Source: Gymnopus androsaceus JB14
Taxonomy: Eukaryota; Basidiomycota; Agaricomycetes; Agaricales; Omphalotaceae
Length of the DNA stretch: 64,000 bases
Direction: 5' to 3'
Assembly (NCBI GenBank): GCA_009733575.1
Contig: ML769609.1
Coordinates: forward strand, 52,190-116,189
Within the stretch, counting starts at the first letter, position 1. Each line of letters starts with the position of its first letter. The notes under the pieces are model-generated. The model was not told where the DNA came from. It searched no databases and saw nothing but the letters and a program-made list of their open reading frames with translations. The position numbers were made by a program, and so were the translations under genes. This document shows, piece after piece, positions 12,200 to 23,385 of the stretch.

Positions 12200-14146
12200 T
12201 TTTTGATATCAAAATGACCGGTAAGTCAAATCATCATGCTGTCATTTTCATCATAACATGAGAGCAACATGACTGACATGCAGAATGTTCAGGTTTACCT
12301 TGGACTCCATCTCAGAAAACCACCACAGAAGGCCGTGCTGTGGCAATCTCCAAGCTTTTGAAGATGAAGCTAAGAGTCCCGCCTGTGTTAGTCAACAAGA
12401 ACATGTTGAACAAGTCCAGCTCCTTGAAGAGGTGGGAAAGCATGCGCTTGGTGAGATTTCCCGCCTTCTTGCTTGGGTCAAATTTACAGTGTTTTGTTTT
12501 AGTACTGCAGGAACTCGAGAAAGCTCAAGCCAAGGCTCAGTATGCCCTTCAAGATGCTGAAGAAGATGTTGATGAGGCGTATGGAAAGGCTAGTGCATTG
12601 ATCATTAATTTTCTACAACAACAGCCCAAGGTGAAGCCAAATTCAAACACTGGAAGGCTGCTGGCCATGTTCAGGTCCTTCCACTGAATGGCCCTTGCCA
12701 CCACTTCTAATGGCATTTGATCAATGTTTGTAGTCTCAATCGCAATACTTTTATTACAAAATCTATGCCATATATGTACCAGTATCTAGCATGCTTGCAA
12801 TTGTAACAATATTTCTTGGACTTGGACTTCAGTCAATGAAAGACAGCTTTATAATTGACATGAACAAAATACATGTGATTGACTTTGGTGAATGTAGCGT
12901 AGTTAATCGACTTGGGGAATACAAAACAAGTGTGGCACATAACATATGATTGCTAACTTTTTTGAATGTTGGCTATACCTCCTGCCAATCCAAAAACACA
13001 TCGGCTAGTTGTACTCAACAGCATCCTCCTAATTTTCAGGTGCACCCACAAGCCCAACATGCTGCCTCCCTTTTTGAGGACGATAAGTCTACCATCCCAC
13101 TTTGCTGACAACAGCAACATGCGCACTAAGCATGTAGTTGAGAATATTGCTGCACAGAGATAGATTGACCTTACCACCAATGTTTAGAATCCACTTTCTT
13201 GAGAATGGCTTCTCGATTTCTGCGTTTAATAAACTAAGATTGAATAACAATCTTTGAATGAAATAAAACAAGTGCACACTTAAGATAGTGCCTCTTTGCT
13301 GTAGCCTTTCTACGCTCCTTGAACGCCTTCTTCTCCTCGTCATTCATCTCAGATTGGCTCCTGATTAGGGCAGTTGAATAGAAGTTAGAAATTATAGAAA
13401 TAGAAGACGTGTTGTCTTGAAAAAAACAACTTGTAGATTTTACTGATCAGCTCATGCAATTTTTAGCTTCTTCATTCAAACATTCTTTGTTTCTAAATGA
13501 TGAGTTAGTTAGCAAACACAATGCCCATAAAAATCTTCAAAGCCAGAACAAAACTTGATAAAAATGAATGAACTTGAGACAATGTTTTGTGGTGGCACGC
13601 TTTGCCTTACACAGATGAATCTCCTCTTTGACCTTCTTGGTGCATTCCTGATTTGCGAATGGCAGAGTCTGTACGCAACCGAGGCATTGCTGGTAGGGTT
13701 TGTAGTGGTTTTTGGTTGTATATTTGAAAGATCGTGCTGGAGGAGCAAGAGTAAGAGAGAAGACAGAGGTAAGTGCGCATGTGGAAATCAATGCATCTTT
13801 GGTAATTGTTTTGTGATTCGGTCGAATATTCTTTGCGTTTTACTACCGACCAATAGGTCCACACATTGCTACACAATATTAGTATAAGCTGTAGATAACC
13901 ACTGGAGCTATCTCATATATTAATTTCAGATTTTTTTACTATCGCGAACGGGCTCAGCAGGCCAAATACCTCTCAAAAGCTTATTTTATGACTTTCGTAA
14001 TGGAAATGTACCTGGAGCTCAAACGTTGCATACCGACTTCACAACATCAAACTATGTACAAAATCGATATTATAATTTCTTGTATATGAGCTAGCCGCTA
14101 TCTAGGAATATTGTAGAAGCTCCAGCCCAACCTCCCAGAGCTTAGC
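12200..14146. other. KDZ interior with no confident gene
   Basis: The plus-strand frame 12490-12687 encodes a coiled-coil-like piece (ELEKAQAKAQYALQDAEEDV) after a possible splice acceptor. A minus-strand segment at about 13270-13380 encodes a basic stretch (NDEEKKAFKERRKATAKRHY) and may be an exon of a lost gene. Frames are short and interrupted and I cannot join them. The remainder is AT-rich with no recognisable protein. Confidence 0.35.
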
Positions 14147-15833
14147 TCAATCTGCATTCCATGCCTTCATCTGCTCCACAGTAGCTCTCTCCCTATATTC
14201 TTTATCCGACATGAAACCATTATAGTACCAGCGAGCTAAGCCTGCAGACATAAAGAATGCAGCAGATGAGCCTGTCTCGTGGCCAGCGATGGGCGTATTA
14301 GCATGGGTAACACAGGCAGAGGGGACGTACACCGCACAAGCAGGAGGAAACTGGGCGACAATGCCAAGGCTCCAGGCAATGAAGTGCCCGCTGCGAGTGT
14401 AGTCGTATGTCCCAGATGAATAGACGGCGCACATTCCAAAGAGGATGTTGTACCAATCCTCGTGGTCAATGGTTGAAGCATTGTGGAGGTTAAAATGACA
14501 GGCGCCATAGCAGCAGCCTTGAAACATCTGGACGATGTCGGGGCTGTCACGCAGGATGGCAGCAAGAAGGTTATGATAGAATCGGTGAAGCTTTGGGAAA
14601 TATGCTTGAAGGCCCGCTAAAATAAACCTAAGTAAATGGAAGACCAACACAACAGAGAGCACTCTGCTTACCATCTACATAGTTAGCGACACGCTGGACA
14701 GCAGCATCGGCTAGAACCTCCTGGACAAGAGGGGCGTTGTGAGCTGTGTTTGCATAGCTTCCAGGCCTGGTCCTTCCTCCTCCGAATCCACATCCTGCAG
14801 GAAGCGTGACGTACCCACCATGTCGGTTGGGCTTATAAGACAGGGGTATACGAGCCAGCCGGTAGAGGTTCTCCAGCGCAGCATCAACTCTGGCCGCATT
14901 GCAAAGCCAGTCGGTGCCGCGAGGACGTGCAAATAGGACCATGAGCCTATGCTGCTGCTTGGTACGAACAATGACTGTATTGCTGCCGCATCTCAGTTAG
15001 CAGTTGCTTGAGAAAGAAGGATTAGCACTACCTTCCATCCCACTCAACCAGCCTCAGCCCAGAGATCTTGAACACCTCGCGGCTGGACAGAATTTTGACG
15101 CCACTAGCTGTCAACCTCTTCCCGCTCCACATATTCCGAGCTCTATTGCAAGGGAGCTGGGCATCGATAGTTTGAGCCTCTGCCACTCTCCTTTGTACAA
15201 CAGCCTTGAGCTGGACGCCGGATGCATCTTGTGCAGCCTTGCGAGCCACTCTGCGACGCTCACGGTAGAGAGCTTTTTGGCGCTCCAAGCCGGTGAGTAC
15301 AGGGACAGAGGTGCGTGCACATGTGCTGGAAGCTGGAGGTGGGATGAGCAGGTTGCTGGTTGACAGAGGGCCGGGAATCGAGGCGGAGGAAGAGGTTCTG
15401 GGAGGAGCGAGGAGAGACGAGAGCGGGTTACAGCCAGCTAGCCGGCCAGGCTGCTGTATCTGAGGGAGACGGCTGGAGAAACTGATTGGGACTGACTCGT
15501 TGCTTTCAGCCTTAGAGAACTGCAGCTCCTGTCTTGCGAGGCCACTGCTGAGCAACCCAGCAGTGTTGAAGGTGGAGAGCACAATGTCTGGGGCTCTAGT
15601 TGCTGGGCTGAACTCTCTCCCGCTGCGGAGAGTGCGGAATCCATCTAAAAAAAGTAGTTAGTGCCGTGCTAGAAATAAAGTAGATGCAGTGGTGCAGGCT
15701 GCGTCCCCAGGGCCAGGGTGGCAGAGTGTGGCGCACGCGATTTTTGCACGGAAATGAGAAAGGGCCACTTACAGCCTGAAGATAGCTCACCCTCAAGGGC
15801 AGTGTCAGATTCTTGACCTCTCTTGCGCTTCAT
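14147..15833 (-). CDS. TET/JBP-family 2-oxoglutarate/Fe(II) dioxygenase, KDZ-borne
   Basis: Four exons are proposed on the minus strand: 15773-15833 (MKRKRGQESDTALEGEL), 15032-15644, ~14672-14992 and 14147-14616, with GT...AG introns that keep the frame. The family oxidises 5-methylcytosine (TET) or thymine (JBP) in DNA. The C-terminal half matches fungal members: GFGGGRTRPGSYANT, AYFPKLHRFYHNLL, then the metal-binding H-x-D in STIDHEDWYN (~14450-14470), the SGHFIAWSLGIVAQFPP strand pair, and the distal His in SACVTHANTPI. The residues after that His read HETGSSAAFF, where relatives usually have an Arg that binds 2-oxoglutarate, so activity is doubtful. The first 180 residues are basic and Ser-rich. 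It is divergent from the transposase with about 125 bp between starts. The frame is otherwise open, so I call it CDS rather than pseudogene. Confidence 0.78.
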
Positions 15834-15958
15834 GACACGGTGCTGAAGGATATGGCGGAAAGACGGAGTTGGGCGCCTATTAAATAGACTTGCAGGCGTC
15901 TATTGTCACATGGGCGTGCAACTTCAAGTTTATCCACCAACTTGACCGCTCATTCTTC
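15834..15958. promoter_or_regulatory. Shared divergent promoter region between TET/JBP and KDZ genes
   Basis: The two start codons proposed here face away from each other with ~125 bp between them. I see no clear TATA box; the region is GC-balanced. If the transposase starts at the earlier ATG (15890) the gap is only ~56 bp. Coordinated expression is an inference from the arrangement. Confidence 0.4.
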
Positions 15959-18900
15959 ATGGCATCGAATACGCTCTGGTTCAATCGACGTGTGCAGGCG
16001 CTACGGGCGTCCAGGCAGACAAACGTTTCTTCCAGCCGCCGTCAGCGTGGACCGTCTCATGGTCTACTGGGCGATGCAAATTCACAGCGGAAGTCCGGGC
16101 CTCGGAAAACGACCTCCTTTCGACATTCTCAGGTTCTCAAGATGAGGGATAAAGGAGCTGCTGTCGAAGTGCGGGTTCTGGCGGGAAACCTACCGGAAGT
16201 TGTTGAGCAGGAATACCCATGTCCTGTGGGCGATGAACCTATGCCCTATGAACCAGCGGGAGATTTTGGCTGTGGGGGCGACAATTGGATAGACCTGCCT
16301 TCTGATGATGAAGATGTTGAGGAAGGTGAGGAGGCAGAGGTTGAGAAGGCAGCCCAGAAGGTCAGGGTGGAATATCGGGACTTTCAGACGAAGCGTGAGC
16401 GCACAGATGCAAGCAACAAATACTGGGAAGAGCAGAGGGAAGATATGATTGACGTTTACATGGACTGGTGCCTCTGGAGCTCATCTGGTGAGGGCTTGCC
16501 TCCATGTGATAAGCCATCTCTATGGCTTGACGTTGTAGATGTGTTTGGTATGCACAACGTTTTACTCTCCTGTGCTAGCTCAACGCTGACATCTTTATAC
16601 AGGTACTCAGTATAGAGAAATTTCTCGAATGGAGGATAAATTTGATTCTGCTAGCTTGGTTAGATCCGGAGTCCTTCCTACGTCGCCTCTGAAACATACC
16701 ACCGGCTTCACGATACGCACAATCAGCCTCTACCATAAACTATTCGTGCGCTGCCCCAGGCTAGGAGTGCAGCCTTTTGCCAAGGCTCTGTGCGATTTGG
16801 AGGGAGTAGCTTTCCGTCCCCACCTGTCCTCACAAATCTACGCTGCCCTGGATGTGTACGTGTCTCTTTTGAACGGTGTTCGGAAACGCGTCTGAGCTGC
16901 ATTGGGGAGAGGAGGACGAGATTGGCGGATGCTTAACGCATGTCCGGCGTGTCAGTACCGTCTTCATGAAGATGATGAGCTCGATGTACGGATGATCGTG
17001 CAGATGGATGGGAACGACTCCTTGAAGAGGGTTGAGCGCAAAGAGGACAGGCTGGCTGATAAGGAGGAAGTGGGTGATGAGCTGCCGCCTGCTAGTAGGG
17101 AGAGGATCGACCGGCGCGTTGCTGGTGAAGATTACTTTGCATCTCTAGAGGAGACCAAAGTTTGGGATGAGAGCAACTGGGCTGGGATAGAGGAGTCTGC
17201 AGCTGGCGCTGATGCAACGCTGCTTGAGCATGTTTGGGCTCAGGGGCGCTGTGAGGAGCGGTGGCATAATATGAAGGAAACCAACACTGTGAAGTCGGCT
17301 ACGAAGTTTCGGGAGAATGGGTGGTTCGTGTTGCTCTGTCGACACATGATGGTCCTGGTTGTCTGCGACATGGTTCAAAGTGGAGAGCTGTAGGTGTCTG
17401 CTTCTCGAGTGCTCTCTACACTCGCTAACTAGGTTTTCCTCAGTGCTCGATACCCTCTGGCCTTGCTCCATCTGTTCATGAGCATCGAAAAGGAGCACCG
17501 AGAGCGTACTAAAGAAGGAAAGCCAAATGGGTTACTTGCCATAGCCTACAACATTGCCTGCAAATTTTCGAAAACAGTATCCAGGAGCCCGCTGAAAAAT
17601 CTCGCTCGATGGTCTGGCTACCTTCCTGTAATCGGCACTATGCACGGGTATGCTCATGAGCGCCTGTGCCAGCTTCTATTCCTCATGCTCTATATTGTGG
17701 GGTGCGGTCTGGAGGATGGTGAAGGCGACGAGCGTTTCTTTAATGTCTCAAACGCTCTTGCATCTATCACTCGTCACCAGTCCACATTCCACCGTCGACA
17801 GGCAATCGCCGAGCTCCTTTACTATAAGGGCATCGAGACTTATGCAAACATCAGCCGTTTTCTCTACGGGAACTACAAGCAGGCACTTGGGATTACTTCA
17901 ACTCGTGATGCGCTGAGCACAAGCATGAAGAACGCAGGAATCACCTCTCCTCAAGTGTTCTATGATTGGTTGGTGGAGGAGGGTGAATACCTACACAATC
18001 TGTGCAGAACGCCGCCTCAGGAGACCGTCGAGATGGAGTACTACCTGAAGTTGGTAGCTCTCGAGGCCTGCCAGTCCCGACTATCAAAGCTTCATCAGAC
18101 ATTCATTGCATATGTTTCTGGGAAGCGGGGCTCGGGGAATGTTTACGAGAGAAAGCACCGGAATGAAGAGGAAAACGAGCGGAAGCTCGTCTCTGATGTC
18201 CAGGTGCTGGAAGCTTGTCTGAATATTGAGGTGAGGTGGGTGGAGGGTTGTGACAAATGGGTGGAGGCAAAGAAGATGGTGAAGGAGGCTTCTTATCGAA
18301 AGGCTCTGGACAGGTTGGAGTGTTTGCTTGTAGCTCAGATGTTTGAAATGGCCAGGCTTAATGTCTCCGGTACTGGCGAGCTGCATTTCATATGTTTTTG
18401 TTGATTGGGCTTCTAATATAGCATCCTGCAGGCTACAAAATGCGCAAGCACATAGCCCAGTCCCTCAAGAACCGCTCAAAGTCAATCCAAAATGCTATAA
18501 TAGCCTATAACGAAGCAGCAGCTGCGCTTAACCCACCTTGCCGCAAGATCACTTGGGACGAGATCGTTGACTTCTCATACTTATCAGAGTTTGACATTCT
18601 TCATGACACCCGTGAAGATGTGCGCAAGAAGAAGTGGGCAACACCGCAGAATAGTCTTCTTATGTCCCGATTCTTCAAATACATTCGTGCTGAGGAGGAA
18701 ATTGCGCAGGTTCACGTAGAGGTCAAAAGACTTCTGACTCACATGGTCGATGAGGAGCAGGAGGTATGCGGGAAAGCCAAGGAAGTGGAAGGGGAGGACC
18801 CGGCACTTGCGCTGCAGCTTCGTCTCTACTGGACGGAACGATCTCGGTACAACCAATTGCACAGATCTCGTTTATTTGCCATTACCAAGCTCAGGGGCTT

Positions 18901-19093
18901 TGATCTTGCTAACCGACACTACTGGACAGTAGGAACTCATGTGACGCATCAACCAAAGGGCAGTAGGGCAAGTGAAGACGCGGCAGAATGTCCGGAAGAT
19001 TGGGAGGAGGAGGAGGAGGAAGCTGAGGATGATGTTCATGAATCCGAGAGCCGTGTTGCTGCAGTGTTAGACGTCACTTTTGATGATAATTAG
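15959..19093 (+). pseudogene. KDZ transposase
   Basis: Four exons read through with GT...AG introns: 15959-16547, 16603-17389, 17444-18369 and 18432-19093, about 990 codons. Exon 2 holds the N-terminal region (LVRSGVLPTSPLKHTTGF), NACPACQYRL and the family's MDGNDSLKR motif. Exon 3 holds LLAIAYNIACKF, VIGTMHGYAHERLCQL and GDERFFNVSNALASITRH, the hallmark KDZ core. Two defects are seen. An in-frame TGA at 16893-16895 lies in RKRV*AALGRG. In the YDIAC-type motif Asp is Asn (AAC, 17550-17552), and that Asp is probably catalytic. The C terminus is acidic. An earlier in-frame ATG exists at 15890. It would catalyse cut-and-paste transposition of the whole element, but this copy is probably inactive. 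Confidence 0.85.
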
Positions 19094-19157
19094 TACATAT
19101 GTGTTATTTCTATTCCCAGTTATTGTACTAGACTTGTCGCGTTATTAATTACTTTAT

Positions 19158-19374
19158 AAATGCACTTCCCGAACGCTGTCCGAGGCGACCCCCGATGGTC
19201 ACATGATGCCTGTGAGGTTAATGAAGGCAAGGTATACTAATTCACGCCTAAAGTTCCCTCAATTACTAGCATTTATCTACTATGGGGTATATTGCTCTAA
19301 ACACCTTATCTACATAGTGATGTACCAACAGGGTTCCCCCTTGTACATATATCATTCTTGGGGCTGTACAGGTG
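19158..19374 (-). repeat. KDZ right terminal inverted repeat
   Basis: Inverted copy of 9060-9275, ending GGGGCTGTACAGGTG. It begins about 65 bp after the transposase stop codon. Confidence 0.88.
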
Positions 19375-20168
19375 CGGTGTCCTGTAATGTGACCTTGTTC
19401 ATCCTTCTTGGTCCGATAGACCCATTTGGATGTGAGAGTATTGGCATCTGGAGGTGGAGTGACAATTGTATAGGTTCCACGCTCCTGGAGTCTGGAGATT
19501 TTGTCCTTCATGGCATCATACCATTTGGAGCTGTCAGGTCGTCGCATAGCTTCTGCAACAGATAAAGGATCAGACTCAATTTCTGATGTTACCTGACCTA
19601 GAGATGCGGTAAGATGTCGCAACTCATCACTTCCTTCTCCAAGTCCTTCAATGACGTCCCTAATTTTCTTGGTGGGTCGTCTGACTCGTTTCCCAGATAC
19701 TTCGTCTGGTGCAATTGGTTCGGCGATTTCTTCTGGAACTGGTATGACAGGCTGTTCTGACTCGGTGACCGATGTTTCTAAATTTCCTAAATTTCCATCC
19801 TCCCCTTCAACGGGTTGGATCTGCCTGTCAGAGAAAACTACGTTCCTCTCTGTTGTGACAGTGTGACATGTTGGCCAGTAGATGTAGTGACCATTCGATT
19901 CGGGTTCGAGTCCTATCCAGCATCCTTCCTGGGCCTGTGGTTCCAATTTGCCGGGTTCCTTCTCTTGTTTAACATAAACAATACTGCCAAAGATTCGAAG
20001 ATTAGTAATGTCCGGTTTAATACCAAACCGTTTCTCGTATGGAGTGGCCATTCCAATGGCTTTCTTTGGTGTCCTGTTCCAAACATATACCGCATATTTC
20101 ATCATGAATCCCCAAAGCCATTTCAGGAGTCCTGATGAAATCAAAAGACTTCGAACTGCATTCAGCAA
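19375..20168 (-). pseudogene. Copia-1 integrase C-terminal part and RT start
   Basis: The frame begins just after a TGA (20172-20174) that interrupts the integrase at AERAH*TLLNAVRS, where Arg fits. It continues through WNRTPKKAIGMATPYEKRFG, typical of the Copia integrase end. A linker follows with KRVRRPTKKIRD, then the first RT block (TIVTPPPDANTLTSKWVYR) and DEQGHITGHR. The sequence then enters the KDZ repeat. The downstream catalytic RT motifs are missing. Confidence 0.8.
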
Positions 20169-20171
20169 AGT

Positions 20172-21803
20172 TCAATGTGCGCGTTCCGCTATACCATTGT
20201 GTTCCGGGGTGTCGTGTACCGTGAGACATCGTCGTGTCCCAATACGTTCCAGATATGCCGTGAATTCGTTACTGAGAAATTCTCCCCCTCGATCAGAGTG
20301 GAGAACTTTAACAGTTGTGCCGTATTGAGTTTGGAGACCTGTTTGGAGAACCACGTACTGTGTGAATGATTCGTCCTTCGACTTCATTTGGGGTTCCTCC
20401 AACCAGTCAGTTGCTTCGTCAACTAGAGTCAACGTGTATGTGCAATGGTTTACCATTCTGACTTGTGCTGGTCCCCACACGTCCATGTGGAAGACGTCTC
20501 CAAAATTTTCCGCACGTGAAGAAGATCGCACCTGAGCGATAGGATACCTGGATGCTTTCCCAAGCATACAAGCGTGGCATTCTGGTTCATCCATTTGCTT
20601 CGGATCCAATCCGATTCCACGAACCTGGTTGTCTCGGAACATATGCTTCACGTAAGCATAGTTGAGGTGACCTAAGATGCAGTGTGCCTCATAAAGAGAT
20701 ACCAATCTGCCGATCTTAGTCAAATAAGCGTGTTCCCATGATGGGATCTGGTATAGTCCGTTAGTCTTTGGGATAACTCCCACGAGTTTCCCCTGGCGAT
20801 CTCTGATCGTCATTTTACCATTTGCGGTATGGATGGCGTAACCATCATCGTCGAGTTTTCCCAGTGATACGAGTGTGTTGGGAGTCTCTGGACATAGAAG
20901 GGTGTTGGGGAGCTTTAACATTCTTATTTCTTGTTCGAATGTTGGAAGTCCCAGATGGAGTGTGCCGGAGATGTTTGCCGTGAAGGTTTCCGCGTTAGCG
21001 GCCTGAATGACTCGTGTTGGAATCTCCCGTTGATTCCTGAGTTCGTTGGTGAGTGGCGTCATGTGGGTAGAGCATCCGGAGTCAAAGAGAATTGCTCCGT
21101 AACTGTGGGCTGCAGCGTAAGCGTGATCACCTTTTCCAACTCCTTCTTCGGTGTCATATTCAAATTTGAAGGAAGGAAAGAGATTAACGTCGACGTATAC
21201 TTCTTCCTCCTCTTCATCGTTAAGAGTAAGAGGCGGCGGAGTGTCGACTTTGATGTTCTGCATTATGCAGCTTTGATCGCTCGGCGATGAAAGAGCTAAT
21301 TTGAATTTATCAGCTATTTCGGAAAAATCGAAAACAAGATTCCCATGCTTAGCGGGAATTTCGATTGCTGCCCATGATGACTCTGGTACTTCCTCAATCA
21401 TAGATGAGGATGCCACTTCGCTGTTCTTTGGCCTATCTCTCCAGTTTCCATCCGACTTCTTCTTCTGCTTTTCTTTAGGAGCCTTCGTCTCCTTGGCCTC
21501 GTTGGCCTGACTGCGTTTCTCCAATGGACATTGATTTCCAAAATGACCTTTTCCTCCGCAGTTGTAACAAACAGAGTCCTGACAACTTGTCGATCCTCCA
21601 CGGCCTCGGCCTCTGCCTCGGGAATTTCCCCTAAAGGAATTTCCATGACCTCGGAAACCTCCTCTTCCCCTGTTACCGGCATAGTTTGCCAATTCCTTCT
21701 TGTGATCATGTCGCATTTGGTATACCATTGATTCAGCACGAATGGTAGAGATGAGCTCCGCAGGACTGAGCTTCTTGTCGGATTTAGCGGAGAAAACAGC
21801 CAA
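20172..21803 (-). pseudogene. Copia-1 gag C-terminus, protease and integrase
   Basis: This 543-residue frame has a Gly/Arg-rich stretch, the CCHC knuckle CYNCGGKGHFGNQCP, the protease site LFDSGCSTHMTP, the integrase HHCC domain (EAHCILGHLNYAYVKHM ... CHACMLGK), the first catalytic Asp in VFHMDVWGPAQV, the second in VLHSDRGGEFLSNEF, and the Glu region at EHNGIAERAH, where a stop ends it. It would cut the polyprotein and insert the cDNA. A frameshift separates it from the upstream gag pieces. Confidence 0.85.
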
Positions 21804-21839
21804 TGCGTTTATCGTAGCTTTGAAGGTGTCAGGGACAGA

Positions 21840-22973
21840 GGCATAATGGTGTTGACAAATATATCGTCGTTGATATCGATTCCCCTAGTCGTGAGATCGT
21901 CGCGGATGCTGATCATGTCGTCCAAATGTTTATTGACCTTGGATGGGTCGGTGCATCGCATAGTGTGAAGTCATCTTTGCAAAAATGATTCAGTAAGAGC
22001 GTTTTTAGAATCATAATCAGCGAGTAAATTTTCCCACAACTGCTTCGTGTTGTCGTAGTGCCTATACCTTCGGAATATTCCATCTGATAACCTGCCAATG
22101 ATTGCATTCAGCAAATCACTGTCCTTTCCCCTATGCTCCTCGTTTGATCCTTGAACAAGATCAGGTTGCGGATTTCATTCCAAATAACGCTGATAGCCGA
22201 TAGATCTGGCTGCGAATTCCACTCGAGTTTTCCACGTGTCCCAATTTGATCCGTCCGACTTTAAGATTGTAACCTTATCAAAAGCTTTTAGTGCTTTAGA
22301 CATTTCGTCGTCATCATCGGAATCAGCAATTAAAGCGCCTGGTGATCCGGGATCTGATGGCAATGGGGTTCTGTGTGGAGAAGGTGGTTCCGTATTTGAA
22401 TATGGAAAATGGGGTGCGGTGCCCTGTGGAGATGATTGTGGAGGTGTAGGTGGGGTTGGTTCGCGTTTCAGTGCAGGTGATTGTGTTGGAGCGGGAGTAT
22501 GCTGTTGTGAGGATGATGCTATAGTCTGAGCAACAGGTGCTTCAGTATCCTCTTCTTTGTCGTCATCTTCATTGTTGTTGGCGATGTGTCGTAGGTGACT
22601 TCTGATGATTTGCTCCTGCTCTTTCGCGATAGGTTTCGCAAAATCTGCTAATTTACCTGTCCAAAGTACGTCGTATCGGTTTAGGCAATGTTGTTTTTTT
22701 GCACTGGCTCCACCTTCCAGTGGTTCGGCTTTTGTATCTGTCGACTAATTCGTCAATATCAAAGATGTGTGGGTGTCCTTTACAAGGAACAGTGTCGTCT
22801 GTGGGAGGTAATGGTGCTGATCTCTGCTGTGGTGTTACAGCTTTGCTACTTGATGAGCTGGCTTGTTCCGATGCAATGGAACGTTGTCGAGTTACTGGTG
22901 GTGGTGCTTGTTGTGATTTTATCTCCTGTCGAGTTCGTAGTGGTGGAGGGTCTGGCCTGGGTGGCATGAACAA
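21840..22973 (-). pseudogene. Copia-1 gag N-terminal part
   Basis: Pieces at 22653-22973 (Pro/Gln/Ser-rich N terminus), 22175-22363 (TILKSDGSNWDTWKTRVEF, the Copia gag start motif) and down to ~21840 (LWENLLADYDSKNALTESF) form one gag broken by TGA codons at 22175-22177 and 21971-21973, in one frame, plus a frameshift near 21830. Gag forms the particle. Confidence 0.7.
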
Positions 22974-23022
22974 GCGTTATGGCAATATGATGCGTCAATG
23001 GTTAAGGCCGGGGCCCATAACC

Positions 23023-23385
23023 TATTAGAGTTACGTTCCTAAATAGGAAGTAGCAGCAATAAGTCCACACAGGACTTAGTAGTAACGATCACACAGATTG
23101 ATGGGGGACGACGGTATTATTACAGGGTATGTTACCTAGGCTTATATACAGTCCTATGTACAAACGATATATCGGGCAAGTGGCTACTGCGTGAATATGT
23201 GTGGCTACTGTCCATACGGTAGAGTGGGTACTGCGAGAGAGCAAGTGGATACGCTGAGAGACTAAGTGGAGTCTGCGAGACGATAACAGTGGAGTGCATG
23301 GGATGGTGATACAAACAAGTGGAGACTACGAGAAAGCGTTCCATGTATAGTTTGATAGAATATATTTATCTTTGATATTCCAACA
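23023..23385 (-). repeat. Copia-1 5' LTR, ~363 bp
   Basis: Right end CCAACA reads TGTTGGAATATC on the minus strand, a typical Copia LTR start. The left end is placed next to a PBS-like GGTTATGGGCCCC (minus strand), the same primer site used by Copia-2. The partner LTR is missing, so the left boundary is approximate. Confidence 0.6.

Larger units (their letters stand above)
9060..19374 (+). mobile_element. KDZ (Kyakuja-Dileera-Zisupton) DNA transposon, ~10.3 kb
   Basis: Long terminal inverted repeats (9060-9275 and 19158-19374; both ends CACCTGTACAGCCCC) bracket a KDZ transposase on the plus strand, a TET/JBP-family gene on the minus strand and a further minus-strand gene. KDZ elements carrying TET/JBP genes are an established association in basidiomycetes. 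No target-site duplication is visible: the left flank ends ATTGCGC and lies in a Tnp2 remnant, while the right flank begins CGGTGTCC and lies in a Copia RT. This suggests a rearrangement or deletion at one side after insertion. Confidence 0.85.
19375..23385 (-). mobile_element. Ty1/Copia retrotransposon (Copia-1), truncated by the KDZ element
   Basis: On the minus strand the order is LTR (23385-~23023), gag, zinc knuckle, protease, integrase and the start of RT. Integrase before RT is the Copia order. RT is cut after the first motif at the KDZ terminus; the rest of RT, RNase H and the 3' LTR are not found on the other side of the KDZ element. Stops and a frameshift are present. Confidence 0.85.
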
